Positions 36,293-46,752 are shown, counted from the first letter of the stretch. The stretch: DNA of 64,000 nt from Peptoanaerobacter stomatis (GCF_000238095.2 NZ_JH815226.1:222850-286849), one strand, 5' to 3'. The notes: generated from the sequence alone by a model not told the origin. Translations and numbers: made by a program.

Positions 36293-38329
36293 TTATTCAA
36301 ATTCTAATGTTGCTATTTCTTTTAGAGTGTTTATATCATTTACCTTTATTCCATATTCTGAAACCGTATATAGATTATCCCCTATTTGTACGCTACGTTG
36401 TATCTGTCTTTCATAATCGTATACGTCATATTTTGCAGAAGCTTGTTGTTTTTCTGTATAATGAGATATTCTTCCTTTTATATCAAATCCTTTTTCAGAT
36501 ATATCGTATACATAAACTCCTGAAAATGTAGGAACTATTGGAGATGAATCCAATTTTTTCTCCAATCTTGTAACATACATAGGTATGGCGAATATATTTC
36601 GTCTTTCGTCAAACATAAGTGCTTTATGGTCGTTTTCTATGGCTGAATATGTTCCTTTTGCTCCTATGCTTTCTGTATCTACTTCTTTAGGATTATTAAA
36701 ATCACTTATATCGAATAAAGACATCTTAAAGCCGTCATTAACAACTCTTTCACCTTTATTAGCCGTATTTTGTCCGAATCCTATCAAATAATTGTCCTTA
36801 TATGGATGTAGGTATTCGCTGTATCCAGGTATTTTTAAATATCCAAGCACTTTTAAGTTCTTCGGATTTTTAAGGTCTATTACAAATAAAGGATCAACTT
36901 GTTTGAAAGTTACCAAATAAGCTTTATCTTTTATGAATCTTACTGAGTATATTCTTTCGCCTTTTGCCAAGCCATCCAATTCGGATAGTTTTTTCATATT
37001 TTTATCATAGCTTGCTACCGCATTTTCGCTTTTATCGTCATATTGATATTTTGTGTATGCTACAAACAGGTTACCATCATTTTCATTCATTGAAAACTGA
37101 TTTAATATACTTCCTTCAAATTCGCAATATCCTGAATAATTGAAGTCCATCTTATCTACAGCTATTTTTTTAATTCCAGTGCCTTCTCTAAATTCATAAG
37201 TTTTATAATTATATTCATATATAGGTGTAGATATATATATATTATCTGTAGACATATAAATATCTCCAGAACTTCCCATATATAACAGCTCATTGTTATT
37301 TTTTGACGTTGTTGTTTGCATGGCTGTGATATATGTTATTTCTTCTGACGGATTAAAAGGCATATATATCATCTTTTTCAAATCTATTCCTGTAGAGTCA
37401 AATTCATATGAAGGGCTTGTATAAAAACCTCTTTTATATAATATATTTGGTGTTTCTTTATATTTTGTATTGAAGTAATCACTTGTTACTGTATATATTA
37501 TATCGCCCTTTTTTCTTGATTCATATATAAATCCTTTTGCTGATTTGCTATTTAAAAGCTTAGGCTTTGAAGCATTGGACACATCATATGTATCAACTAA
37601 TGTCACATTTTTATAATTATCATCTTTGTATTCATTATATGCATATATAAGAGACAATTTATTGTTGTCTATATATATATTGTTTAAAGTTTTTCTTTTT
37701 TTTGTTTCTATCTTTGATTTTACTTGCATATTTTTTGTATTGGCATCAACTATGAGCAAATCTCCGTCATTTATACAATAAATATTCTTACCGTCGGTTT
37801 TTACTATATCAGCTTCGTCCACTCCTTGTGTTTGAACGTTTGTCTTGCTGTAATCGTCACTTCTATTTTCAGATGTTTTTGCACTTTGATTAGAATCGGC
37901 AGATTTTGCTGCTACGCCACTCTCAGCAACAACGCTTTCATCTACTGAATAAAGTGGCATTACAGGTCCCCTATTTCTTTGCAAATACTTTGATATCTTC
38001 TTTAAATTAGATTCATTTTGCACATATATATTGCCTTCATAATCCGAAATTTTATAATCTGAAACGTCTTTTATTTTCAACTTTTCATCTATTTTTTCAA
38101 TAGGAGATATGGCAATTTTTTTGTTATCTATAACATTTACCACAGCGTCATATACATCTCCGTCTTCACTTTCCAACTTCAGATTTTTAGCAATTTCTTC
38201 AGCTTTGCTGTTTTTTAACTCCACCTGTTTCGGAGAGTCGAATATAAAATATACATCTTTACTTTGTCCGTTTGCACCAATCATTCCCATGCACATAAAA
38301 GACAATACCAATAAAATTATCTTTTTCAT
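36293..38329 (-). CDS. secreted beta-propeller domain protein
   Basis: A 678-residue exported protein of the 'secreted protein with C-terminal beta-propeller domain' family (Beta_propel, PF09826). Residues 1-22 are a signal peptide. An N-terminal region with a DUF-like strand set and a Ser/Asn-rich linker (about 140-165) leads into the hallmark VQTQGVDEADIVKTDG (near 166-181). Some 450 residues of propeller strands follow, ending in YDYERQIQRSVQIGDNLYTVSEYGI. Its function is unknown; members are extracellular and may be lectin- or protease-like. No sortase or SLH anchor. It is single-gene and flanked by AT-rich DNA. Confidence 0.85.
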   Translation of the reverse strand: MKKIILLVLSFMCMGMIGANGQSKDVYFIFDSPKQVELKNSKAEEIAKNLKLESEDGDVYDAVVNVIDNKKIAISPIEKIDEKLKIKDVSDYKISDYEGNIYVQNESNLKKISKYLQRNRGPVMPLYSVDESVVAESGVAAKSADSNQSAKTSENRSDDYSKTNVQTQGVDEADIVKTDGKNIYCINDGDLLIVDANTKNMQVKSKIETKKRKTLNNIYIDNNKLSLIYAYNEYKDDNYKNVTLVDTYDVSNASKPKLLNSKSAKGFIYESRKKGDIIYTVTSDYFNTKYKETPNILYKRGFYTSPSYEFDSTGIDLKKMIYMPFNPSEEITYITAMQTTTSKNNNELLYMGSSGDIYMSTDNIYISTPIYEYNYKTYEFREGTGIKKIAVDKMDFNYSGYCEFEGSILNQFSMNENDGNLFVAYTKYQYDDKSENAVASYDKNMKKLSELDGLAKGERIYSVRFIKDKAYLVTFKQVDPLFVIDLKNPKNLKVLGYLKIPGYSEYLHPYKDNYLIGFGQNTANKGERVVNDGFKMSLFDISDFNNPKEVDTESIGAKGTYSAIENDHKALMFDERRNIFAIPMYVTRLEKKLDSSPIVPTFSGVYVYDISEKGFDIKGRISHYTEKQQASAKYDVYDYERQIQRSVQIGDNLYTVSEYGIKVNDINTLKEIATLEFE

Positions 38330-38626
38330 CTCTTCCTCCTTATCATAAAATATTATATGATTATTTTTATTAAAAAAACATATCGCTACAGACCATAAAA
38401 AATATTCTTTTTTAAAACAAATATTAATATAAAGTAAGCATTATATCTTTAACAAATGTTTTCCTAAGTAATATACTACACCTAAAAATCGCTGATGTCC
38501 ATACATTATAATACAATTTAAATCTATTGTAATAATTGTAATACGAAAGAAATTATTGCAATTTTTATTGTACTGAAGTCCATAATATATTATAGTAAAT
38601 TATATTAATTAAATAAGATGATAGTC

Positions 38627-39178
38627 TTACTTCAAAAATTTTCTCGTCTCAAGTCCTTTTATAGAAAATTTTAAAACTTGCTCTTTTTCTCCTGAAAATA
38701 CAACTATTTCAAAATATAACGTACTATCTTTAAATTCAGTCTTAACCTCCCTGATATTTTCTTCTATTATGTTGCTTCCTTGTTCCTTTGAAACATCTTT
38801 TATATAATTTGCTCCGTTCTTTATGTAATAATCATTCTGTGTATCTAACATTATAGAGCTGTTCTCTTTAACAAACCTTAATTTTTTATCTGAAAATTTA
38901 TATTTATTTCCTGTTCCTTCTTTTGTAAAGGTCTGATAATGCACCATATACTCATCTTTATTGCAATCTATAAAACTTATCCTGTCAGGTTTTAACTCTT
39001 TTTTTATATAGTATTCCAAATTATCTGATATTTGATTTATCTCTACATCAGCCTCAAATTTTTTCACGCTTTTAAGCGTATACACTGTAATACTCATAAG
39101 ACTTGTCATCACAAGCAACAAAAGTGATATAGCACATATTATTTCAATAAGTGTAAATGCCTTTAATCTTCCACGCAT
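38627..39178 (-). CDS. type II/IV pseudopilin-like protein
   Basis: A prepilin-type protein of 183 residues. The short basic leader RGRLKA is followed by FTLIEIICAISLLLLVM, the class III signal and hydrophobic helix of pseudopilins, with the conserved Glu5. The residue before the cleavage site is Ala rather than the usual Gly. The C-terminal domain is charged and strand-rich, similar in size to ComGF/PulJ-type minor pseudopilins. The ATG at 39178 is chosen (AGGATG upstream). No other pilus gene is in the window, so it is an isolated minor-pilin gene. Confidence 0.78.
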   Translation of the reverse strand: MRGRLKAFTLIEIICAISLLLLVMTSLMSITVYTLKSVKKFEADVEINQISDNLEYYIKKELKPDRISFIDCNKDEYMVHYQTFTKEGTGNKYKFSDKKLRFVKENSSIMLDTQNDYYIKNGANYIKDVSKEQGSNIIEENIREVKTEFKDSTLYFEIVVFSGEKEQVLKFSIKGLETRKFLK

Positions 39179-39403
39179 AATAATCATCCTGTAAATTTTT
39201 ATATTGTTTAAATCTAAGTTAACGTCTATTTTTAATATGTATTAGAAAATAAGTATATCAAAAGATAATAAATACATCTACAATTTTAAAGCGAATATTT
39301 TATAATTTTTACATCATTATTATAAATGCTCTTGCTATTTTTCTAATAAACAACTACAATATTTAAGAGTAATTATTATAAAAAATAAAAAAAGGAGAAT
39401 TAT

Positions 39404-41386
39404 ATGTCAATAGTACAAAAATCTATAAATGCGATAAGAATATTATCTGCCGATCAAATACAAAAGGCTAACTCAGGTCACCCGGGATTGCCGCTCGGTG
39501 CTGCACCTATGGCTTATACAATATGGTCTAAAATGAATATTAATCCTAAAAATCCGAAATGGATAAACAGAGACAGATTTGTGTTATCTGCCGGACATGG
39601 CTCTGCAATGCTTTATTCATTACTGCATTTATTCGGATTTGAAGGAATGAGCATAGATGAGCTAAAAAATTTCAGACAATTAAATTCAAAAACTCCCGGA
39701 CATCCGGAATATGGACACACTGCAGGAATAGAAGTGTCAACAGGTCCTCTCGGTGCAGGTATGTCAAATGCAGTAGGACTTGCAATTGCAGAACAATATT
39801 TAGCATCACAATTTAATGAAGACAATTACGATATAATAGACCATTACACATATGTATTGGGTGGAGACGGCTGTATGATGGAAGGCATTACATCTGAGGC
39901 TATGTCACTTGCCGGCACACTCAAATTATCAAAACTTATAGTGTTTTACGATTCAAACAACATAACTATAGAAGGTAATACAGATACAGCATTTACAGAA
40001 GACGTAAAAAAACGATTTGAATCATACGGTTTTCAAATTATAGAAGTAGATGACGGAAATGACATTGATAAAATATCAGCCGCAATAGATGCAGCAAAAT
40101 CAGATAAGCAAAGACCTTCACTAATAATTGTAAAGACAATTATCGGCTATGGCGCAGGAAAAAAACAAGGTACTGCAGGTGTACATGGAGAACCGCTTGG
40201 AGAAGAAGGAGTATCTGTACTTAGACAATCTTTATCATGGGATGAAAATGAGCCTTTCAAAATATCTGATGATATATATACACATTATAAAACTCTTGCG
40301 CAAAATGGAGAAGAAAAAGAAAATTCTTGGAACAAATTATTCGATGAATATTCTAAAAAATATCCTGATAAAAAATCAAAATGGGATGATTTCTTCTCAG
40401 ATAAATTTGAAAAAGATTTAAATAATAACGAAGATTTTTGGAAATTTGCAGATAAACCGAATGCAACAAGAGCATCAAGCGGAGAGGTTATAAACAAATT
40501 AAAAGACATTTTCCCTAACTTGCTTGGAGGCTCTGCCGATCTTGCTCCTTCAAACAAAACATTGATGAATAATATAGATTATTTTTCACCTGAAAACAGA
40601 GCAGGACGCAACATACACTTTGGAGTAAGAGAGCTTGCAATGGGTGGAATAATGAACGGTATAGCAGTTCACAGTTGTCTAAAAATATTTGCAGGAACAT
40701 TCTTTGTATTTTCAGATTATATCAAACCAATGATAAGATTGGCGTCTCTTATGGGACTACCTACAACTTATGTGCTTACTCATGACTCTATCGGAGTTGG
40801 GGAAGACGGTCCTACACATGAGCCTATAGAACAGTTGGCAATGCTCAGAACAATACCTAATATAAACGTATTTAGACCTTGCGATTACACAGAAACAGCA
40901 TGCGCTTATTATTCAGCTATGACATCAAAACATACACCTACTGCAATTGCACTTACAAGACAAAACTTAAAACAAATACCTACATCAAGCAAAGAGGCTT
41001 TAAAAGGTGGATATGTAATAAAAAAAGAAAAAGATAATAATATAGATTTGATAATAATTGCAACAGGCTCTGAAGTAGCATTGGCAATTGATGCCGCAGA
41101 AAAATTAGAACAAGAAAATAAATCAGTAAGAGTTGTGTCAATGCCTTGCACAAATATATTTGACAGACAAGACAGTGAATACAAAAACTCTATATTGCCT
41201 AATAATGTAAGAGCAAGACTCGCAATAGAAGCCGGAAACACATTGTCTATGAGTAAATATGTAGGCTTGGATGGGAAAGTTATAGGAATAGATACATTCG
41301 GTGCATCAGCTCCCGCAAATGTATTGTTTAAAGAATTTGGTTTTACAATAGAAAATGTAGTTGAAACTGCAAAAGAACTGTTATAA
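39404..41386 (+). CDS. tkt: transketolase
   Basis: A 660-residue thiamine diphosphate enzyme of the pentose phosphate pathway that moves two-carbon units between ketoses and aldoses. The N-terminal domain has ANSGHPGLPLGAAP (near residues 22-35) and the TPP motif GGDGCMMEGITSEAMSLAG (near 148-166), ending in the expected Asn-rich NNITIEG. The pyrimidine domain has HFGVRELAMGGIMNGIA with the catalytic Glu, and HDSIGVGEDGPTHEP with active-site His residues. Full length. GGAG precedes ATG, and a strong terminator follows. Confidence 0.96.
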   Translation: MSIVQKSINAIRILSADQIQKANSGHPGLPLGAAPMAYTIWSKMNINPKNPKWINRDRFVLSAGHGSAMLYSLLHLFGFEGMSIDELKNFRQLNSKTPGHPEYGHTAGIEVSTGPLGAGMSNAVGLAIAEQYLASQFNEDNYDIIDHYTYVLGGDGCMMEGITSEAMSLAGTLKLSKLIVFYDSNNITIEGNTDTAFTEDVKKRFESYGFQIIEVDDGNDIDKISAAIDAAKSDKQRPSLIIVKTIIGYGAGKKQGTAGVHGEPLGEEGVSVLRQSLSWDENEPFKISDDIYTHYKTLAQNGEEKENSWNKLFDEYSKKYPDKKSKWDDFFSDKFEKDLNNNEDFWKFADKPNATRASSGEVINKLKDIFPNLLGGSADLAPSNKTLMNNIDYFSPENRAGRNIHFGVRELAMGGIMNGIAVHSCLKIFAGTFFVFSDYIKPMIRLASLMGLPTTYVLTHDSIGVGEDGPTHEPIEQLAMLRTIPNINVFRPCDYTETACAYYSAMTSKHTPTAIALTRQNLKQIPTSSKEALKGGYVIKKEKDNNIDLIIIATGSEVALAIDAAEKLEQENKSVRVVSMPCTNIFDRQDSEYKNSILPNNVRARLAIEAGNTLSMSKYVGLDGKVIGIDTFGASAPANVLFKEFGFTIENVVETAKELL

Positions 41387-41393
41387 TATTTAT

Positions 41394-41440
41394 AAAAAAG
41401 TGCCATGGATACAGATTATAATGAACCATGGCACTTTTTT
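41394..41440 (+). terminator. tkt terminator
   Basis: Fifteen-base perfect arms (AAAAAAGTGCCATGG and complement) around a 17-base loop with a T tail, eight bases after the tkt stop. Confidence 0.88.
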
Positions 41441-41466
41441 TGTTTATATTTTATTAAATTTATTTT

Positions 41467-41597
41467 TATACTAAAATTCTATAAAATAACGGTGCAAAAG
41501 AGAAAAATAAGATATAATACCTTTCAAAAAAGATATGCTCAAAATTATAACTTTAAGGGATTTTAACATGGTATCTATTTTGTGGAATATTAGTATT
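41467..41597 (+). repeat. dispersed repeat, family 2, copy 2
   Basis: Close match to 28588-28716 in the same orientation (roughly 90% by eye). Its ends, TATACTAAAATTC and GGAATATTAGTATTATA, are imperfect inverted repeats. Confidence 0.75.
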
Positions 41598-41703
41598 ATA
41601 CTATTTTCTAATAAACTTATACAATTCCATTAATATAAATAGTTTATTTGAAAAATTAATTATTATGTTTTTCCATTATTCTATAAGATTTTATTTTTAT
41701 ACG
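41596..41703 (+). repeat. dispersed repeat, family 1, plus copy
   Basis: Starts TTATACTATTTTCTAATAAA and contains ATAAATAGTTTATTTGAAAA and CCATTATTCTATAAGATTTTA. It matches 62147-62240 and, reversed, 21412-21527. It begins where the family 2 copy ends, overlapping by a couple of bases. Confidence 0.7.
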
Positions 41704-41721
41704 TTTTAAATCAGGATAATA

Positions 41722-42951
41722 TTACCAGAGCACTTTATCCCTATTCATCGGCATTGACATACATCTTGGACCGCCTCTTCCTCTTGATAACTCTCCTTCT
41801 TTTAATATATGAAGTTTTACTCCGGCTTTGTCCAACAACTCATTTATCACCACATTTCTTTCATATACTATTACTTCTCGTGGTGCTATTGCCAATGTGT
41901 TATATCCGTCTGACCACTGTTCTCTAACTGCATCAAGTATCCCTCTGTTACCTTGTTTTATAAGCTGTATGCCTTTTACTCCAAGTTTTTCTTCCAATAC
42001 TTGTACCAATTCTTTATTTAATAAAGTAGTTTTTATCTCACCGTTTTTGTATTTCAACTCATATATTTCCAGACTTGACTCTATTCCTGGAAATACTGTA
42101 AACAAATCTCTATCTACCATTGTAAAAACTGTGTCAAGGTGCATACAAGTTCTTTCTCTTGGCAAAACAAGACAAAGAATCGTTTCAAAACCTTCATCGC
42201 TTGACAATATATTTTTTGCAAAGTTTTCTATTGCTCTTGGTTCTGTACGCTGAGATATTCCTACTGCTATCACTTTTTCAGAAAGCACGATTATATCTCC
42301 GCCTTCCAATGTAAATTTTTCATCTCTGTTATACCAAAAAGAAGGTTTATCATCTTTAAAATAAGGATGATGCTTAAACACCAAATCTCCAAACAATGTC
42401 TCTCTTTGTCTTACTTGTGACCACATATGATTCATACAAACGCCTTTTCCTATAAGAGCAAATGTATCTCTTGTAAAATACAAATTAGGCATAGGATAGG
42501 TTGTAAATATATCTTGAGCCGATACCATTTCTTGTAGACTGTTTACCTTTTCTAAAGCAAGCTCATCTTTTCTTATTCCTTCTATCATTTTATGAATTAA
42601 GGTACCATTGTCTTTTATTGAGCTTAAAAGTTCTCTTACAAGTTCTAATTCTTTAAGTCCTCTTATATTTGCTTCGCCTATAAAATTTTCTATTAAATCT
42701 TTTCTGATTTCTTCATCTGTAATAGATTCTGCAGCCAAGTCTTCTATATATTTTACATCTACTTTGTTTTGTCTTAATATATTGGCAAATTCATCATGTT
42801 CTTTTTGTGCCGATTTCAAATATGGAACTTCATCAAACAAAAGTTCTTCTCTAAGACTTGGAACTATGTTTTCAAGCTCCATATTAGGTCTGTGAAGTAT
42901 TATGGAATTTAACTTTCCTATTTCCGAAAAAACATTAATTGTATTTGACAT
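41722..42951 (-). CDS. arcA: arginine deiminase
   Basis: A 409-residue enzyme hydrolysing arginine to citrulline and ammonia, first step of the ATP-yielding and acid-countering arginine pathway. The N-terminal substrate region LNSIILHRPNMELE, the FTRDTFALIG motif, TLEGGDIIVLS, and the C-terminal catalytic Cys in RGRGGPRCMSMP are all present. The ATG at 42951 is preferred (GGGAG six bases upstream). arcB and arcC are not adjacent, so either they lie elsewhere or the cell uses arginine deiminase mainly for ammonia and citrulline. Confidence 0.95.
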   Translation of the reverse strand: MSNTINVFSEIGKLNSIILHRPNMELENIVPSLREELLFDEVPYLKSAQKEHDEFANILRQNKVDVKYIEDLAAESITDEEIRKDLIENFIGEANIRGLKELELVRELLSSIKDNGTLIHKMIEGIRKDELALEKVNSLQEMVSAQDIFTTYPMPNLYFTRDTFALIGKGVCMNHMWSQVRQRETLFGDLVFKHHPYFKDDKPSFWYNRDEKFTLEGGDIIVLSEKVIAVGISQRTEPRAIENFAKNILSSDEGFETILCLVLPRERTCMHLDTVFTMVDRDLFTVFPGIESSLEIYELKYKNGEIKTTLLNKELVQVLEEKLGVKGIQLIKQGNRGILDAVREQWSDGYNTLAIAPREVIVYERNVVINELLDKAGVKLHILKEGELSRGRGGPRCMSMPMNRDKVLW

Positions 42952-43093
42952 TTTCATCTCCCTTTAAATTAATATTTATTTTAATTTGTTCTAAAAGCGT
43001 TTAAAACGATGCGGACAAAGAGAACTTTAGCTAATGTTCCAATGTTTTACACATCAAAAAAACAACGAAGTCAAACAACATAAACACATGATT

Positions 43094-43762
43094 TTAGAGC
43101 AAATTTATTTTATCTTGTATAGCTTTTTTAGCTAATTTATCTACATATTCATTATATTTAATATTCGTATGTGATTTCACTTTTACAAACTCTATTTTTA
43201 TTTTTTGTGACATATCTTCACAAAATTTTCTATACAACTTCGTCAGATTATTATTTGTTTTCCAATTTCCAACAGCCCAGTTTTCAATACCTGTATAATC
43301 ATAGTAGATTATAACTTTACTCAAATTATACTCTACTGCTTTTTCAATCACATACATAGACGCTTTTACTTCACCCGCTACATTTCTCATGGATATTAAA
43401 TCTTGGTCGTTAGACGCAAATGCAAAATCTTCGCTTACATTATCGTAAAACATCACACCCGCATATGAAAAATATTTTGAACTGTCTTCATAGCTACCAT
43501 CTATATACGCAATCATATCATCTTTTCTCAAATCTTTGAATATATCTTCCTCTTTTGTGTGATACATCTGCTCTTCTTTATCTTTTTGATTTTCCATATC
43601 ATCAGAAAAATCATCACAACCCAAAAATTTTTTGGCGTCATCTATATTACTGAATGATTTGAAAACAGCACCTTTATAGCCTGTAACCTTATCTTTACAT
43701 TCATCCCACGTCATAAATATACCGGTTTGTCTGCCATTTTTTACTGCATAAAATTTCTGCAT
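43094..43762 (-). CDS. rnhA: ribonuclease H with viroplasmin-type N-terminal domain
   Basis: A 222-residue RNase HI that removes RNA from RNA/DNA hybrids. Residues 1-48 are the hybrid-binding domain (FYAVKNGRQTGIFMTWDEC). After an acidic linker (50-80), the catalytic domain keeps the four acidic residues: Asp in IAYIDGSYED, Glu in NVAGEVKASMYV, Asp in IYYDYTGIENW, and Asp in NEYVDKLAKKA. The fold order and spacing are normal. AAAGGA precedes ATG. It is transcribed leftward between trkH and arcA, probably alone. Confidence 0.93.
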   Translation of the reverse strand: MQKFYAVKNGRQTGIFMTWDECKDKVTGYKGAVFKSFSNIDDAKKFLGCDDFSDDMENQKDKEEQMYHTKEEDIFKDLRKDDMIAYIDGSYEDSSKYFSYAGVMFYDNVSEDFAFASNDQDLISMRNVAGEVKASMYVIEKAVEYNLSKVIIYYDYTGIENWAVGNWKTNNNLTKLYRKFCEDMSQKIKIEFVKVKSHTNIKYNEYVDKLAKKAIQDKINLL

Positions 43763-43932
43763 TATATTTCCTTTTATTGTAATAAAATATATTAAATTAT
43801 ATTATGTTTTTATTTTGATGTTAGAAATACAATTAATTAACGAAAGCTAAAAAATCATTTAGTTAAGATTAATCATATCATTCCTGATACTTATAAAGAT
43901 TATCAGTATAAAGTTTTATTGAATTATCAAAC

Positions 43933-45387
43933 TTATTTTAAGTCACTGTTATTAAATATACTCCCTATCAATATAAGCATAGGATATATCTCCAATCTTC
44001 CGAAAATCATCGAAAAAGAAAGAACTATTTTAGTAAAATCCGAAAAGTCCGAAAAATTACCTGCAGGACCTACCACATCAAAACCCGGCCCTATATTGTT
44101 ATATGTTGCAGACACTGCTGAAAATGCTGTAGAAAAATTTGGACTATCAAATGCAACCAATAAAAGCAATACAACAAAAACTAACATATATACAACAAAA
44201 TAATTGGCGATGGATGTTATAATATTGCTGTCCAACACCTTACCGTCAAATCTTATGGATACGACTCTATTAGGCTGTACCACTTTTTTTAACTGAGCAT
44301 AGGAGGTTTTCATAAGTATGCCTATTCTTGATACTTTTAATCCGCCGGCAGTAGAGCCTGCACACCCTCCTATAAACATCAACACAAGCAATATTATATG
44401 TGAAAAAACAGGCCACTCATTGTAATCAACCGTTGAAAATCCGGTTGTGGTTATTATAGATGATACTTGAAAAAAAGCATCTCTTAATAGTTTCATAGAA
44501 AAGCCGGATTTAATTCCAACATTTATAAATATCGCAAGAATTGCCCAAAAAATTATTTTTATATATATTTTCAATTCTTCAGATTCAAAAATTTTTTTGA
44601 TATCTCCAACCATAATCATATAATATAAGTTGAAATTCACACCGAATAAAATCATACCTATTCCGATTACTGTTTCTATATATGGAGAATTGTAATAAGC
44701 TACAGAGGTATTTTTTACACCGAAGCCTCCTGTTCCTGCCGTTCCGAAAGCGTGTAAAGTGGCATCAAACAGATTCATTCCTCCTGCCAATAAAAACAAT
44801 ATCAAAACTGCTGTCATAACAAGATATATACCATATAATATTCTTGCAGTCAATCTCATTTTGGCGACCAATTTACCAAAAACAGGTCCGGGTACTTCAG
44901 CCTTCATAACGTGTACCGAATCAAGACCGGTAGACGGTAAAATCGCAAGTGCAAATACCAACACTCCCATTCCACCTATAAGATGGGTAAAACTTCTCCA
45001 AAAAAGCATAGAATGTGAAAGTCCCTCAACATTTCTAAGTATTGAAGAACCTGTTGTTGTAAAACCGCTTGCCGTTTCAAAAAAAGCGTCTGCCAAAGAT
45101 GGAATTTCACCCGACAATACAAATGGCAATGCACCGAAAAATGATAATAAAAGCCAAGACAATGATACTATCACAAAACCGTCTTTTGGTTGCATAGATT
45201 TTTTTTCCGGTTTTTTTATAGTAGTAAGCACACCTATCACAAATAATATAGCCATTACTATCAAAAATCCGTATGTATTGTTCATACCCTCTTTATAAAT
45301 AAGGCTTATTACAAAAGGAACGGACAATAAAAGCCCTTCCACTTTCAATATATTTCCAAGCACAAAAATAATAATAGAAAAATTCAT
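43933..45387 (-). CDS. trkH: Trk/Ktr potassium uptake membrane protein
   Basis: A 484-residue channel-like protein with four membrane-pore-membrane repeats. The selectivity-loop regions can be seen as FETASGFTTTGSSIL (P1), TAGTGGFGVKN (P2), SSIITTTGFSTVDYNEW (P3) and SATYNNIGPGFDVVGPA (P4), each with the central Gly that lines the K+ filter. It starts nine bases after the trkA stop, so the two are one operon. Probable role: potassium uptake in the cell membrane, controlled by TrkA. Confidence 0.94.
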   Translation of the reverse strand: MNFSIIIFVLGNILKVEGLLLSVPFVISLIYKEGMNNTYGFLIVMAILFVIGVLTTIKKPEKKSMQPKDGFVIVSLSWLLLSFFGALPFVLSGEIPSLADAFFETASGFTTTGSSILRNVEGLSHSMLFWRSFTHLIGGMGVLVFALAILPSTGLDSVHVMKAEVPGPVFGKLVAKMRLTARILYGIYLVMTAVLILFLLAGGMNLFDATLHAFGTAGTGGFGVKNTSVAYYNSPYIETVIGIGMILFGVNFNLYYMIMVGDIKKIFESEELKIYIKIIFWAILAIFINVGIKSGFSMKLLRDAFFQVSSIITTTGFSTVDYNEWPVFSHIILLVLMFIGGCAGSTAGGLKVSRIGILMKTSYAQLKKVVQPNRVVSIRFDGKVLDSNIITSIANYFVVYMLVFVVLLLLVAFDSPNFSTAFSAVSATYNNIGPGFDVVGPAGNFSDFSDFTKIVLSFSMIFGRLEIYPMLILIGSIFNNSDLK

Positions 45388-45396
45388 AACTATCCT

Positions 45397-46752
45397 CTAT
45401 AACAACATATCATCAATGTCTGTAAAATCGCTATTTTTAGTAACAACAAGCACTTTATCATCTTTCATAAGAACATCTTTACCTGTTGGAAAAAATACTT
45501 CTCCCTGCCTTAAAATAAAAGCTATTACTGTATTAGGTTTAATATTCAGACTTTCCAAAGGTATATCTACCGCTTTAGAATTACCGCTAATTTTAAATTG
45601 TAATGCCTCTACTTCGTGATTTGCAAGTGTATATAACTGCTCAACGTTTGAGCCGGAAGCATTATATCTTGATCTTACTGAACGTATTATTTTATCAGCT
45701 ATTATCCTCTTAGGTGTAATTATGGATTTTATTTGCTCCACATTTATTACTTTCAATATTGATAATCTGTTCATCTTCGTGATAGTCTTACGAACTCCTT
45801 TTTTAGAAGCATACATAGATATAAGAGCATTTTCTTCATCTATACCGGTTAGAGTTATACAAGTGTCGTAAGTTCCTACCGTCATCTCATCTAAAAAGTC
45901 CTGATCAGTTCCGTCACCGTTTATTATAGAAACGTCATTGTATTCTTCGCTCAATTTTTTTGCTATATCATATTTTATTTCTATAACTTTTATATCGGTC
46001 ATCAATCTTTTAAGAAGCGGAATAAGATAGCTCGACAGCTTTCCTCCGCCTACAATCAATGCAGATTTTAGAGGTTTTTCTCTCAAAAAGCCTACAGATG
46101 AATAAAACTTCTGCATATTGTTGGAAGTCCCTGTAACATGTATTATATCATCAGGAAGTATCAGGCTTTCACCGTTAGGTATGAACACATCTATACCTCT
46201 TTGTATTATACATACTATTACATCGAATTTTTTTCTGAAATCTTTCAAATACATATTTGCTATTGCGGAGTTTTCTTCCACAAAAACACCAACCATACTG
46301 ACTTTATTGTTCATAAAATTTTCTATATTTGTAGCATATGCATACTTTACCATTCTATATATAGAATATGACGCCTCAAAATCAGGATTGATTATCTGCG
46401 ATATACCAAGAGAATCTCTTACAAAATCCATATGAGCAGAATATTCTCTTTCTCTCACTCTCGCTATTGTATATTTTGCACCGAGTTTTTTAGCCATTAT
46501 ACAGGCAATTATATTCGTTTCGTCTTTTTGGGACACCGCAATAAAAAAATCGCTATGCTCTACGCCTGCTTCCTTTAATATATCTATACTTATACCGGAG
46601 CCGCATATTCCTTGTATATCAAACTTGGATATGAGTTTATCAAGTACTCTCTCATTTTTTTCAATCAGTGTCAAATCGTAGCTTTCTTCCGTAGAAAGCT
46701 CCTTACACAAAATCTCTCCTACTTTTCCTCCACCCACTACTACAATATTCAT
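45397..46752 (-). CDS. trkA: Trk potassium uptake regulatory protein TrkA
   Basis: A peripheral NAD-binding regulator of TrkH (451 residues). Two RCK units are seen: the first Rossmann motif is NIVVVGGGKVGEILCKEL at the very start, the second is ALIVGGGKLSSYLIPLL near residue 230. Each is followed by a TrkA_C domain. The ATG at 46752 is chosen since the protein then starts at the Rossmann strand; GGGAG lies 11 bases upstream. The longer in-frame version at 46806 would add 18 residues outside the family. Coupled to trkH downstream. Confidence 0.93.
   Translation of the reverse strand: MNIVVVGGGKVGEILCKELSTEESYDLTLIEKNERVLDKLISKFDIQGICGSGISIDILKEAGVEHSDFFIAVSQKDETNIIACIMAKKLGAKYTIARVREREYSAHMDFVRDSLGISQIINPDFEASYSIYRMVKYAYATNIENFMNNKVSMVGVFVEENSAIANMYLKDFRKKFDVIVCIIQRGIDVFIPNGESLILPDDIIHVTGTSNNMQKFYSSVGFLREKPLKSALIVGGGKLSSYLIPLLKRLMTDIKVIEIKYDIAKKLSEEYNDVSIINGDGTDQDFLDEMTVGTYDTCITLTGIDEENALISMYASKKGVRKTITKMNRLSILKVINVEQIKSIITPKRIIADKIIRSVRSRYNASGSNVEQLYTLANHEVEALQFKISGNSKAVDIPLESLNIKPNTVIAFILRQGEVFFPTGKDVLMKDDKVLVVTKNSDFTDIDDMLL

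Larger units (their letters stand above)
41387..41721. other. intergenic stretch with terminator and two dispersed repeats
   Basis: Between the convergent tkt and arcA genes lie the tkt terminator, one copy of repeat family 2 and one copy of repeat family 1, back to back. Almost all of this space is repeat DNA. Confidence 0.6.
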
